From positions 1 through 60,130 of the forward strand of contig JBCCEJ010000032.1 in NCBI GenBank assembly GCA_039030335.1: a stretch of DNA of 60,130 nucleotides. Direction: 5' to 3'. Shown here piece after piece: positions 8,383-16,965 of the stretch (position 1 is the first letter of the stretch; every line of letters begins with the position of its first letter). The translations under genes were made by a program, and so were the position numbers. Origin of the DNA: JBCCEJ01 sp039030335. Its GTDB lineage: Bacteria > Pseudomonadota > Gammaproteobacteria > HK1. Under the pieces are notes generated by a model that saw nothing but the letters and a program-made list of their open reading frames with translations, searched no databases and was not told the origin of the DNA.

Positions 8383-11300
8383 TCAGTGGTTCACGATGGG
8401 GGACGAACTCAACACACGAAAACCGACACCGCTGTTACGGTCGACGGGGCCGCTGCCGCCGTCGCGGTAGCCCGCGCGCGCGATCTCAGGACCGCTGACC
8501 CACGAGCCGCCGCGCAACACCCGCCGATCTCGCCCGGCCAACAACACCGTTTCGACTCGTATGTGCGGCAGCGCGTTGGTGTTCAGGCACCACTCCCAGA
8601 CCTGGCCAGACAGTTCCTCAACGCCGTACGGGGACACCGCCTCGGGCACCGGATACAGCCCGACCGGCGCAGTTTCGTCCAGGTAATGACTACCGTCTTT
8701 GAAACGCTTTTCGTCAACGTTCGCGAAGCCAGACCGGTATTCATCTCCCCACGGGTATACGCGTCCGTCTGTTCCACGCGCGGCCTTCTCCCACTCCAGT
8801 TCCACCGGCAGGCGGACCGGCCACCCGGTTCTCGCGGACAGCCAGCGGCAATACGCGACCGCTTCAATCCAGGAAACGTCGGTGCGCGGGCGGTTGGGCT
8901 CGCTCCACCTCGACCCTCGCGGTTCCCGAATGCGCTCGGCAAGGTCTTCCCACCATTGCTCTTCCGCATAGCCGTCATCGTCTATAAACCCCTGGAACTG
9001 CGCGTTCGTAACCGCATAGCGGCTTATCCAGAACACCGGCAACGTGTGCGTCTCGCCGTCTTGAAACATGAACTCACCGGCCGGCACTTCGCACCAGGCG
9101 ATATCCGGTAGTCCGTCCTTCAACGTGACACCGGGGCGGTCGTCCAGACCCAACCGCCCGAGTGCAATCGCGGCGCCGCTACGGGCCTCGATGCGCGACT
9201 CAACGCCGGGTTCGAGCACCGGGCGCAAACACTCTGAGACGCGGCGGCGCTCGTCTGCCGCCAGTGCCGGCCACTCACCTTCGCCAGTGAGGATTTCCGC
9301 CATCAGCCGCGGCTGCGCGCCCAGCAGCGTATCGACGACCCAGGGCGTGTCTCCGCTGTGCTTCAACGCGAGGAAGTGCATGGCCTCTTCCCATCCGCTC
9401 CGCCGCCACCATTGCTCTCGCGGCCACAGGCGCCGCGCGGCGTCAGCATCGTGCAACAGGGCCTGGTCAAGACCTTCGGCCGTGAAGAACTCCTGCAGTA
9501 GCTGGTGCGAAAAGCGCACGACCTCGCCCACGGCCAGAAGCTGCGCGCCACGGGCGAACGTCAGTATCGCCGCAGCGCTCGACGCGGCCATACCGTCCTC
9601 CCCTCCGGTGAGCGCCGCCACCGCGTTGGCGTACGGCAGGCCAGCCGCGCTGAACCATTCGTCTTCTGAAGCGACGTCGTTCGTGCCGGCTTCTTCCACG
9701 GTGGCCATGGCCCATGCCAGCGTCGCGAGAGCCGGAGCTACGGATGCCGGATCCAGTGCCGCGACGGCCGGATCAGCATCCGCCGCACTAGCGATCCGCT
9801 TCGCTTCCCTGCCCAGCAAACCGGCCACAAAGCGCTCGCAAATCTGCACGCGATTGCCAGACAAACGGCGCACCGAAAAACCGTCACCCTGGTATTGCGC
9901 GACGAGCTGCATCAGCACAAACGGGCGCTCAGCCAGTTTCAGGAGACTGCGGGAATCGCTCAACGCGGCGAGTCGGCGTCGCTCGCCATGCCCGTGCCAG
10001 GTCGCCTGGTCTGGCGACCGGAAAAGCCGCCGGAACCATCGCAACGTCACGGCCTTGAAACGCGACCACGTGCTTCCATCCGGCACAAAGTGAAGTGATT
10101 CTGATCTCCAGTCATCAACCGCCGTCGCGGGATCTGTATCAAAGAACCGGTCCGGCTCGAAGCCACGGCTCTGCCAAACGCGCCAGAGCCGCCGCATCGG
10201 CCCGTCATCCGCATTCCGATCGCCCAGCAGGAACCAGAAGAGCCGCTCCGCTGCCGCCTCAGCCGTCTCACCGGCCTCGCCCGGCACGTTCCTCCCGTGC
10301 CGGGTGACGGTCTGCTGGATATAGGCGCGTATCTGCACCGGGTGGAGCGGCTGCAGCGTCAGGGTATCCAGATCGCGCCGGAGATCTTCAGGAAAGTCGG
10401 CAACCCGGCAACTCAGCAATAACACGGGCGGGGTTTCGCCTTCGACGGCCCGGTGAGCGCGAATCCAGCGGACCACTGCCTGCTGCCGCCGCTCCCGCTC
10501 AACCGAGGTCAGTTCGTTTAGTCCGTCCAGCAGCAATGCAATCCGCTGGTTGGCGAGCAGCGCGTCCAGCGCGCCTGCGAGCGCTTCACCCAGCGCCGCT
10601 TCGAGCAGCGCCTGAAAGCTTCGATCCGCGGACGGATCGCCGGCCGTTTCCCCGTCCGCCAGGGGTTCCAGCGGCGCGAGCCAGTCGCCCAGTTTGATGA
10701 ATACGGGTAATGGGGCGCCGGCGTCTTCCAACGCCGCGCGCGCGAGCGCCATCGCGACGCGTTGTAATGCGTAGGTTTTGCCTGCACCGGGTGGCCCAAG
10801 CACTGCGAGGCGCGGAGAATCTTCGAACGCGGCAAGAATATCGTCTCGCAACACCTCGCGGTTCGCGACCTTGTGCCGGCCCGACACGTCGAACTGCGCC
10901 TCTTCATAGTCGCGCCACAGGCCGTCGAAATCGGCCAGCTCCGCGTGCATCGACACGAAGATCTGTTCAGTCACCCGGAACTGACTGCGCACGAGCGCTT
11001 CGAGATATGCCACCTCGGCCGCGCGTATTGGCGTCTCGCCGGAGCTTGCGGGCGCCACTTCGATGCCGTGGTCCCGAAGCGCCACATCGAGATCGCGCCA
11101 GCCCGTTTCGTGACTGTCGCGAAAATCGATCCGAAGGCGTTCGCCACCTTCGATCATCGAGGAGCCATGCTCAACGACGAGTTGCCGGATTGGAATGCGA
11201 TACTCATCGGCCAGCGCGAGTTCGCGCGCCACCCAGTCCCGACCGCGCGTTGCCTTGCAGACGATACAGAGCACCAGAGACGTGTCTTGCAGGTGTCTCT

Positions 11301-11451
11301 GAAGCGCAGCCGCCAGCGGTTCGGCCGAGTTCAGATCGGAGCTGTCGCGAAAACAGCGGACGCCCCGATCGCGCAACCACTGTTCGACGCGCCCGGCCCA
11401 ACTCTGGCCAACGCCGCCGTCGCGCGGGTAGCTGATGAAGACGCCTGTCAT
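8383..11451 (-). CDS. TIR-NACHT protein with C-terminal FGE-sulfatase/C-type-lectin-fold domain
   Basis: A 1022-aa STAND-type immune protein. Residues 1-130 form a TIR domain: MTGVFISYPRD at the start and RDWVARE near 73-77, holding the conserved glutamate of NADase-type TIRs. Residues about 190-700 form a NACHT module: Walker A GPPGAGKT at 219-226, Walker B ALLLDGLNEL near 305-314, sensor LLLSCR, and the FSHQLLQEFFTA helix near 647. Residues about 783-1015 are a formylglycine-generating-enzyme-like domain (CEVPAGEFMF, SRYAVTNAQF, AVAYCRWLSARTG, LPVELEWEKAARG, YPWGDE, LSGQVWEWC, RRVLRGGSW, then NSGVGFR). The catalytic FGE cysteines near the C-terminus are absent, so this end probably binds a ligand. 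Likely a sensor that oligomerises and activates the TIR. ATG at 11451 preferred over an upstream TTG. It has its own terminator and is divergent from the TIR-SLOG pair. Confidence 0.92.
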   Translation of the reverse strand: MTGVFISYPRDGGVGQSWAGRVEQWLRDRGVRCFRDSSDLNSAEPLAAALQRHLQDTSLVLCIVCKATRGRDWVARELALADEYRIPIRQLVVEHGSSMIEGGERLRIDFRDSHETGWRDLDVALRDHGIEVAPASSGETPIRAAEVAYLEALVRSQFRVTEQIFVSMHAELADFDGLWRDYEEAQFDVSGRHKVANREVLRDDILAAFEDSPRLAVLGPPGAGKTYALQRVAMALARAALEDAGAPLPVFIKLGDWLAPLEPLADGETAGDPSADRSFQALLEAALGEALAGALDALLANQRIALLLDGLNELTSVERERRQQAVVRWIRAHRAVEGETPPVLLLSCRVADFPEDLRRDLDTLTLQPLHPVQIRAYIQQTVTRHGRNVPGEAGETAEAAAERLFWFLLGDRNADDGPMRRLWRVWQSRGFEPDRFFDTDPATAVDDWRSESLHFVPDGSTWSRFKAVTLRWFRRLFRSPDQATWHGHGERRRLAALSDSRSLLKLAERPFVLMQLVAQYQGDGFSVRRLSGNRVQICERFVAGLLGREAKRIASAADADPAVAALDPASVAPALATLAWAMATVEEAGTNDVASEDEWFSAAGLPYANAVAALTGGEDGMAASSAAAILTFARGAQLLAVGEVVRFSHQLLQEFFTAEGLDQALLHDADAARRLWPREQWWRRSGWEEAMHFLALKHSGDTPWVVDTLLGAQPRLMAEILTGEGEWPALAADERRRVSECLRPVLEPGVESRIEARSGAAIALGRLGLDDRPGVTLKDGLPDIAWCEVPAGEFMFQDGETHTLPVFWISRYAVTNAQFQGFIDDDGYAEEQWWEDLAERIREPRGSRWSEPNRPRTDVSWIEAVAYCRWLSARTGWPVRLPVELEWEKAARGTDGRVYPWGDEYRSGFANVDEKRFKDGSHYLDETAPVGLYPVPEAVSPYGVEELSGQVWEWCLNTNALPHIRVETVLLAGRDRRVLRGGSWVSGPEIARAGYRDGGSGPVDRNSGVGFRVLSSSPIVNH

Positions 11452-11600
11452 GAGCAACCGTGAACGGTAAAAGGAATCACGAGACGCACTCCGTTGCCGT
11501 CAGCGACTTACCTTGAGTCAGCCGTTGCTCCGCTCACAACGGATGCCCGTATGGGCGGCGGATACGCGCACCACCATCGTAACCAAAACCGCGCGGCCAC

Positions 11601-11606
11601 TATAAT
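11601..11606 (+). promoter_or_regulatory. Putative -10 box for the TIR-SLOG operon
   Basis: A perfect TATAAT lies 42 nt before the ATG of the TIR gene, in the 191-bp divergent region shared with TIR-NACHT-FGE. No good -35 hexamer sits at 16-18 bp spacing (the best is CGTAAC at 11578), so it may need an activator or be weak. It is the only consensus -10 I noticed in this GC-rich intergenic. Confidence 0.5.
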
Positions 11607-11648
11607 GCGACGACATCTGGACTGGTAGCGTAAGAGCACGCCGCGCGC

Positions 11649-12827
11649 ATGGAACGACGCACCCCCATTCAGGTCGTGATCATTCGCGACCCGGCCGACC
11701 GGGCGACCGACGCTTATGTCGGGGCCCTGGAGCTTGCCTTCGAGGGACGCGCACGCAACAGCAACGATGCGCCGCAGTACATTTCCGACGCGGTCGACCT
11801 GCAGATTCACGTACTGACGCCTGCACTGGATCACGCCGCGTTCGATGCCGGCGCGCTGCTGGGCGCAGCCGCATACACGATCGTCGTGGAAATCCGGTCC
11901 GGGCCCGAAGCGGTACGCCCGCCCGCGCAACAACGCTTCTTCGATGCGCACGACCAGGCAGACTCAGGCAATGCGGCCCGCACACTGGTCGTTACCATTC
12001 CTGAGTCGAAAGTCGGTGCCACGGTCCAGCGCGCATCCACCGCGCCGGATGAGCTCGAAGCCAGTCTGTTGCCGGTTGCAACTGCGCTTCACGCGCTCGA
12101 ACTCGCCCGACGCACGCTGGAGGCGGCAGACGCTGACGGCGCCGACGCTACCGGCTACCTGAAGTTCTTCGTCAGCCACGCAAAGATCGACGGTGTGCCT
12201 GCAGCGCTATCCTTGATCGGGTTGATGCGCAGGCTGCGCGGTTTTAGTGCCAGTTCGATGGGCATCACGACCCCGTTCGACTACTTCTACGACGTGGAAG
12301 ACATACCGGCCGGCTCCGACTGGAAGCAGGTACTCGAATCGAACGCGCGCTCTTCGGTGCTCATCGTACTCAGAACCGAGGAATACCAGAACCGCTTCTG
12401 GTGCCGCTCGGAGTACCATTGGGCCGAGGAAATGGGGCTGCCCATTCTCGTAGTCGACCTGCGCACCGAACAGTTTCAGGTTGCGGATCGGCTGCCCTTT
12501 GGCGTTGCGACGGCGGTGCGCATAGGAGACGGCAATCTGCTACGCGCCATCCTGCACGCATCAGCCTCACACGTGCGGCTGATGCGCGACAGGTTCATGG
12601 CCAACAAAGCGAAGCAGGGCGCGTTCGAAGTGCTGCCCCGACATCCGAGCGTGATTTCATTGGCCGGTGCGATGAAGCGCCTGGAAGCCAGGAGCACCGG
12701 TAATACCGACGCCCGGATCTACTATCCGTCACCCAGGCTGCCGGACGTTTTCGTGGCGGCCGTGCAACCCATGCTCAGTAACGATGACGTTTCGGCCAGG
12801 CTTTGCTCGATGGACGACGTGGGTTGA
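11649..12827 (+). CDS. TIR-domain protein with N-terminal uncharacterised domain
   Basis: 392 aa. Residues 1-150 form an alpha/beta domain I do not recognise (starts with strand IQVVIIRDP and includes YTIVVEIRSGP and ARTLVVTIPES). Residues about 171-280 are a TIR domain: KFFVSHAKID, FDYFYDVEDIPAGSDWKQVLE, SSVLIVLRTEEYQ and FWCRSEYHWAEE, with the conserved glutamate at 255. The tail carries IYYPSPRLPDVF. TIRs of this kind hydrolyse or cyclise NAD+; the retained Glu supports activity. The stop is 7 nt before the ATG of a SLOG-domain gene, so the two are almost certainly cotranscribed. SLOG domains bind cyclic ADP-ribose-type signals in Thoeris, which makes enzyme/receptor roles plausible. Probably expressed from the TATAAT at 11601. 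Confidence 0.88.
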   Translation: MERRTPIQVVIIRDPADRATDAYVGALELAFEGRARNSNDAPQYISDAVDLQIHVLTPALDHAAFDAGALLGAAAYTIVVEIRSGPEAVRPPAQQRFFDAHDQADSGNAARTLVVTIPESKVGATVQRASTAPDELEASLLPVATALHALELARRTLEAADADGADATGYLKFFVSHAKIDGVPAALSLIGLMRRLRGFSASSMGITTPFDYFYDVEDIPAGSDWKQVLESNARSSVLIVLRTEEYQNRFWCRSEYHWAEEMGLPILVVDLRTEQFQVADRLPFGVATAVRIGDGNLLRAILHASASHVRLMRDRFMANKAKQGAFEVLPRHPSVISLAGAMKRLEARSTGNTDARIYYPSPRLPDVFVAAVQPMLSNDDVSARLCSMDDVG

Positions 12828-12834
12828 ACGCAAG

Positions 12835-13761
12835 ATGAAACCGGAACGTCATTGGGTCAATCTGTCGGTCACACCGAGCGAAGAAGCGCGCGCTCTGGGG
12901 TTTGACAACCATTCGTTCAATCGCATGCTCGTGAGGACGGCGGAGTTCCTGCTGTTCCACGACTGTAACGTCGCGTTCGGGCACGACTGGCGGCCGGACG
13001 GGGTCATGCGGGCAGTGTCGGAACTTGCCGAAACAGCGGCGTCGGGCGGTAGTCTGAGCGAACTGCCCGGCTCGGGCGCCCAGATGCTGAACCTGGTGCC
13101 AGGGTCCACGGCAGGGCTAAGCCAGGAAGCGATCGATACGGCGAACGCCGCCTCCGGGGTGTTGCGGGTACACGCACTTCAGGACCTCGCCGATCCGGGC
13201 AACCACGAGAATTTGTACGATTCAGCCGCGGGCACCGCCATCGCGCAGATGCTGGGTTCCCTCAACGCCTGCCCGTCGGCGCTGACGGGCGTGTGCGAAC
13301 TGTGGATATTGCGCTATGCGCTGTCGATGCTGTCACCACGCGGGGGGCGGGTTTGCATCGGTGGCAAAACAAGCGGCTATGGCGGCCTGTACGCCGGCAT
13401 TGCAGAAGAAGCGTTCTTCGCACTCAGGCACGGTCAGCCTCTGTATGTGGTGGGCGGGTTTGGCGGCGCCGCCAGAGTTGTTGCCAGCGTGCTGGCAGGT
13501 GAACGGCAGAGCCGGGCAGCCTGTTTGAAACCGAAGCACGAAATCGACCCGAATGCAGACACCGTACCGGTGTCGCTGGCACACAGGGTCGGCATTCCAC
13601 TCGACGGACTGGAAGACGCGCTTCGGGAGTTCGACCTCGGGAAGCTCCACGCCAACAACGGGCTGACACCAGATCAGAACCGCCGTCTCTTCAGCTGCAC
13701 GGATATCGAAGAAGCGCTCGGCCTCGTCATGCTGGGCCTGCGCGGCACGTCGACATCCTGA
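12835..13761 (+). CDS. SLOG-domain protein paired with TIR
   Basis: 308-aa Rossmannoid SLOG-superfamily protein. The N-terminus NLSVTPSEEARALGF leads to a nucleotide-loop region VAFGHDWRPDGVM near residue 45. The second half has the SLOG-like RVCIGGKTSGYGGLYAGIAEE and GQPLYVVGGFGGAARV around 180-230. SLOG domains bind NAD-derived or other nucleotide ligands, for example in ThsA. Unlike ThsA there is no SIR2, macro or membrane domain: the remaining about 70 residues (IDPNADTVPVSL to the C-terminus) look like a helical extension. It may therefore be a sensor, regulator or nucleotide-processing partner of the TIR rather than a classical effector. The frame is open upstream to 12784 inside the TIR gene, but the ATG at 12835 follows the TIR stop directly and starts at the conserved sequence. 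Confidence 0.85.
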   Translation: MKPERHWVNLSVTPSEEARALGFDNHSFNRMLVRTAEFLLFHDCNVAFGHDWRPDGVMRAVSELAETAASGGSLSELPGSGAQMLNLVPGSTAGLSQEAIDTANAASGVLRVHALQDLADPGNHENLYDSAAGTAIAQMLGSLNACPSALTGVCELWILRYALSMLSPRGGRVCIGGKTSGYGGLYAGIAEEAFFALRHGQPLYVVGGFGGAARVVASVLAGERQSRAACLKPKHEIDPNADTVPVSLAHRVGIPLDGLEDALREFDLGKLHANNGLTPDQNRRLFSCTDIEEALGLVMLGLRGTSTS

Positions 13762-13869
13762 GCGACGACGCGCAGCCGGTGGATTTCGGAAGACCTGTCC
13801 TCGTTCGCCGTTTCGACCGGCCCGGCGTCGACCGGCAGCGCGCCGGGAGGCTGTCTCTGACCCGAACGA

Positions 13870-16602
13870 CTAGCGGCTTCGGGGCAGAGCCCGCGCGACG
13901 CCATCGCGCAGAGCGGATTTCGACTCGAGCAGAGCAGCCAGTTCCCAAACCCGTACGATTCCGTTGCGCTCGGCACTCGCAAAGAACTTGCCGGACGGCG
14001 CGATCGCCAGTGCGAGCACGTCGCTCCGGTGACCCAGCAGCGTTGTTACGGCTGCGCGCGACCGGTCAGACCAGAGTTTTATCATGCGCGAACTCGCGGT
14101 TATCGTAATGCCGCGCGCCGGATGTCGGGCGATGACGTCCGCGCGGCGCTCGAGGGGAACGCCAGCGCGCACCGGTGCCTGACCGCGTGCGAGCATGTAG
14201 GCTGCGAAAACTTCCGAAATCACGCCGACAGCGTGGCCGCGGCGGTCCAACTGCACCAGACCGGCAGGCGCTTCGAGCGCAGTCCCGGCGATCTGCGCGA
14301 TGCCGGGCGACCATGCGTAGAGTGCATCCTCATGGTCGGCGATGAAGGCGGCCGGCCGATCGCCTGACGGAACCACCACGTGGCGGATCACACCGTCAAA
14401 CGGTGCAGACAGTTCCGCGCGTTGAAATCTGTCCGCGCGCGAGAAACGCATGAGCGGACTGTAGGCCCCGGCGGCAACGAGTACGCTACCGTCAGGTGAG
14501 AAATCGAGACTGTAGAGCGCACTTTCGAATCGCTCGTCGAGTTCGTACTCGACGAGCCGTTTGCCATCACCGCCCCAGATGTTCAGCAACCGCCCGGGCC
14601 CCGCGGCCGCCAGTTCGCCGTGCGCCGACCATTGCACGGCGCGTACGGCATGACCGCGCTCGTCTCGCATCAGGATGTCGGTTTCGCCGGTGTCGAGATG
14701 AAACACGCCAACGACACCGTCGTCGGTGCCGAACGCGATGCGCTTACCATCCGCGTGAATCGAAATCGATTCCGGATTCGCGCCCGGAGCGCCGGGTATC
14801 GCAAGTTGGCGGACCTGCGGTGCACCGTCCAACTGCCATCGATTGACGCGCCCCGGGGCGAGCCCGCTGGCGACCATCAGCGCCGGCGCCACACCCCCCG
14901 AGCAACACGCAAAGCGAACCTCCTGATAGTCGCCAGCCGTGAATACGGCCGCGAGCGACCAGTCGTAGGTGCGCCACGCCGCGACGTCGCCATTCGACCG
15001 AGCAGCCAGCAACAGGCGGCCGTCTTCCGTAAAGCCGAGCGCGCTGACGTGGTCGGCCAGCGTGCCGCGTCCAACCGGTGCGAACGTCAGTTCCCGGAAG
15101 TCTTCTCCACTCCTACCGGTAATCCAGATGGACGCGTTCGACGTGCCGAGTGCGATCGTATTGCCGAGCGGATCGGTCGCAACCGATGCGATATGGGTGC
15201 CCGATTCACGCAGAAACGCGGCGGAGGCTGCCGGATTCGCGGCATCCGGATCGCCTTGCCCCATGAACTGGGCCAAAGTTGCGTCGGATCGACGTTCACC
15301 TGGAGAAACGAACCACGACGTGTTCGTTTCCGGCGGCTCGAAACGGGTTATTGCAAACCCGTTCGGGTACGTAACGACAACGCTGCGCGTACCCGGAATG
15401 CTGACGAGATCCGTCGCCGCGCCGGTCGCCTCCTCGGGCGCCTTCACAGACGTTTTCAACCCGGTTTCGATCTCGACGCTCTGCAGACCGTCATCGGTTG
15501 TTGCGACCACCATGGCCGCTTCGGACACGAAGTCGACGTAACGAATCTCGAAGTCATCCGGATCGGTGACCGTTGCCGGAGAAATCATCCGGGTCGCCCA
15601 GGTCGCGCCTTTTTCGAGCACGTGCAAAGCCCCGTCGCCCGTTGCGACAACGGCTCTCGCGGCCGCGTCGTCCCAGGCGATCTCGCGAATCTCACGATCG
15701 AACGGTGTCGACGTCCACGCGAGTGCAAACGGGCGGGACTCAAACACGCGGAGCCTGAGATCCGATGCGCCGGTCGCGAGCACACTGCCACCGCGCGGCA
15801 GCGCCATCGCGGTCAACTCCGAGTCGCCCGGGTGCTGCCAGGTCGCGCCGCGCCAGAACGGGTTCTCGAGCAGGAGTTGCCGTGCTGCCAACGTATCTCG
15901 GGCCGCCAGCGAGGCGGTTACATGTCTGGCCGCGGCGTTGACTCGCCCGAGTGATAGCTGCGACTGCGCCGAGCGCAACTCGGACAGTGCGAGATTCGCA
16001 CGCGACTCGTCCAGAGAGGCATTCAACCAGACGGCGGCGCCGGCGAGCGCGACCGCGAGCGCGATCAGGCAAACGGCCACCGAGTACGCCACCGTGAGCC
16101 GTGTCTTGTCGCGCCGCCGGAACTGAAACCCTTCGACGATCTCGCGAACTACCTGCTCGTCAACGGGCGCATCAGGCCCGCCCGGTTGCTCCGCGTATTT
16201 GTACTTCTCGTGAAATGCCGCGAGCGGATGGTCCGGCTCGATATCGAGTGCAACTGCCTTGAAGGCAATCGGAATCAGAGGCCCGGACCTGCCGGGATTG
16301 GCTTCAAACGCCTCGATTTCCTTGCGCACCCACGGAGACTCGATCGCGCCGGTGGTTGCGACGACGACGAGCGCAGTCGACAGACGCACGCGCCGCACCG
16401 TCTCCGCGTCCAGGTCGTCGCCCGCCCGGTATTCGTTTCGGTCGATAAAGCAGCGGATAGGCGGATCTGCCGCGACCAGCCTGCCGTACAGCGCATCCGC
16501 GTAGGCCTTGCCATCAGCCCAGCGGTAGGAAATGAACACGTCGAATCCGTAGAGCGTTTCTACGAGACGCTGTATCAATGTCGAATCCTGATTCTCAGAC
16601 AT
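13870..16602 (-). CDS. TIR - transmembrane - WD40-like repeat protein
   Basis: 910 aa. Residues 19-130: TIR domain (YGFDVFISYRWADG; RCFIDRNEYRAGDDLD; ALVVVATTGAIESPWVRKEIEAFE with the conserved Glu at about 95). Residues about 168-193: one hydrophobic helix (YSVAVCLIALAVALAGAAVW), preceded by Arg/Lys-rich residues that would keep the TIR cytoplasmic. After a helical linker (200-240), about 650 residues of beta-propeller-type repeats follow, the clearest being the last, GHRSDVLALAIAPSGKFFAS with VRVWELA. If the helix spans the membrane once, the propeller would lie in the periplasm, so the TIR could be triggered by an envelope event; a two-sided topology is inferred. It is convergent with the SLOG gene (108 bp) and divergent from the next TIR gene. 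Resembles TIR-WD40 STAND-less sensors of multicellular bacteria. Confidence 0.9.
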   Translation of the reverse strand: MSENQDSTLIQRLVETLYGFDVFISYRWADGKAYADALYGRLVAADPPIRCFIDRNEYRAGDDLDAETVRRVRLSTALVVVATTGAIESPWVRKEIEAFEANPGRSGPLIPIAFKAVALDIEPDHPLAAFHEKYKYAEQPGGPDAPVDEQVVREIVEGFQFRRRDKTRLTVAYSVAVCLIALAVALAGAAVWLNASLDESRANLALSELRSAQSQLSLGRVNAAARHVTASLAARDTLAARQLLLENPFWRGATWQHPGDSELTAMALPRGGSVLATGASDLRLRVFESRPFALAWTSTPFDREIREIAWDDAAARAVVATGDGALHVLEKGATWATRMISPATVTDPDDFEIRYVDFVSEAAMVVATTDDGLQSVEIETGLKTSVKAPEEATGAATDLVSIPGTRSVVVTYPNGFAITRFEPPETNTSWFVSPGERRSDATLAQFMGQGDPDAANPAASAAFLRESGTHIASVATDPLGNTIALGTSNASIWITGRSGEDFRELTFAPVGRGTLADHVSALGFTEDGRLLLAARSNGDVAAWRTYDWSLAAVFTAGDYQEVRFACCSGGVAPALMVASGLAPGRVNRWQLDGAPQVRQLAIPGAPGANPESISIHADGKRIAFGTDDGVVGVFHLDTGETDILMRDERGHAVRAVQWSAHGELAAAGPGRLLNIWGGDGKRLVEYELDERFESALYSLDFSPDGSVLVAAGAYSPLMRFSRADRFQRAELSAPFDGVIRHVVVPSGDRPAAFIADHEDALYAWSPGIAQIAGTALEAPAGLVQLDRRGHAVGVISEVFAAYMLARGQAPVRAGVPLERRADVIARHPARGITITASSRMIKLWSDRSRAAVTTLLGHRSDVLALAIAPSGKFFASAERNGIVRVWELAALLESKSALRDGVARALPRSR

Positions 16603-16965
16603 GTCAGCAGATGCCTGTTCGATTCGGGCCGTCCATCACACACGTCCTCACCGAAGCCTGGGCGAAGCTTTGCCAGGCCATCATCACCGGTTCAGGGGAC
16701 TGACTTTGCGTTCGAAACCCGGTAGTAGGAATCTGCCGGTCAGGTCTCCTGAATGCGCACCACGCGGTCAATTCACATCGGCCCAAATCGATTTGCCCAA
16801 CCCGGAACCAGGGGCGACAATGCCGCCGGGAACATCGTGCACCGTGCCGATCGTTTTCGTCGCCGGTCCTGATAGCGGCCTCGTCCCATGCGCGCGCCGT
16901 CGGGCAACGACCCTGCCTTGCGCGACAAGAACCGCCGCAGGCGCCCGTATTCAAGGATTTGAGAC
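16603..16965. other. Divergent intergenic region between two TIR genes
   Basis: 363 bp without a supportable gene. Short overlapping frames exist on both strands but none has a recognisable product. It must hold the promoters of the TIR-WD40 gene (minus) and of the TIR/KGGVGR/patatin operon (plus). I see an AAGGA ribosome site at 16953-16957 for the GTG at 16966, but no convincing -35/-10 pair or long palindrome. Confidence 0.6.

Noticed and set aside
11649..13761. Calling the TIR + SLOG pair a Thoeris system
   Set aside because: The SLOG protein has no SIR2, macro or membrane effector domain, so the standard definition is not met; reported as a finding instead.
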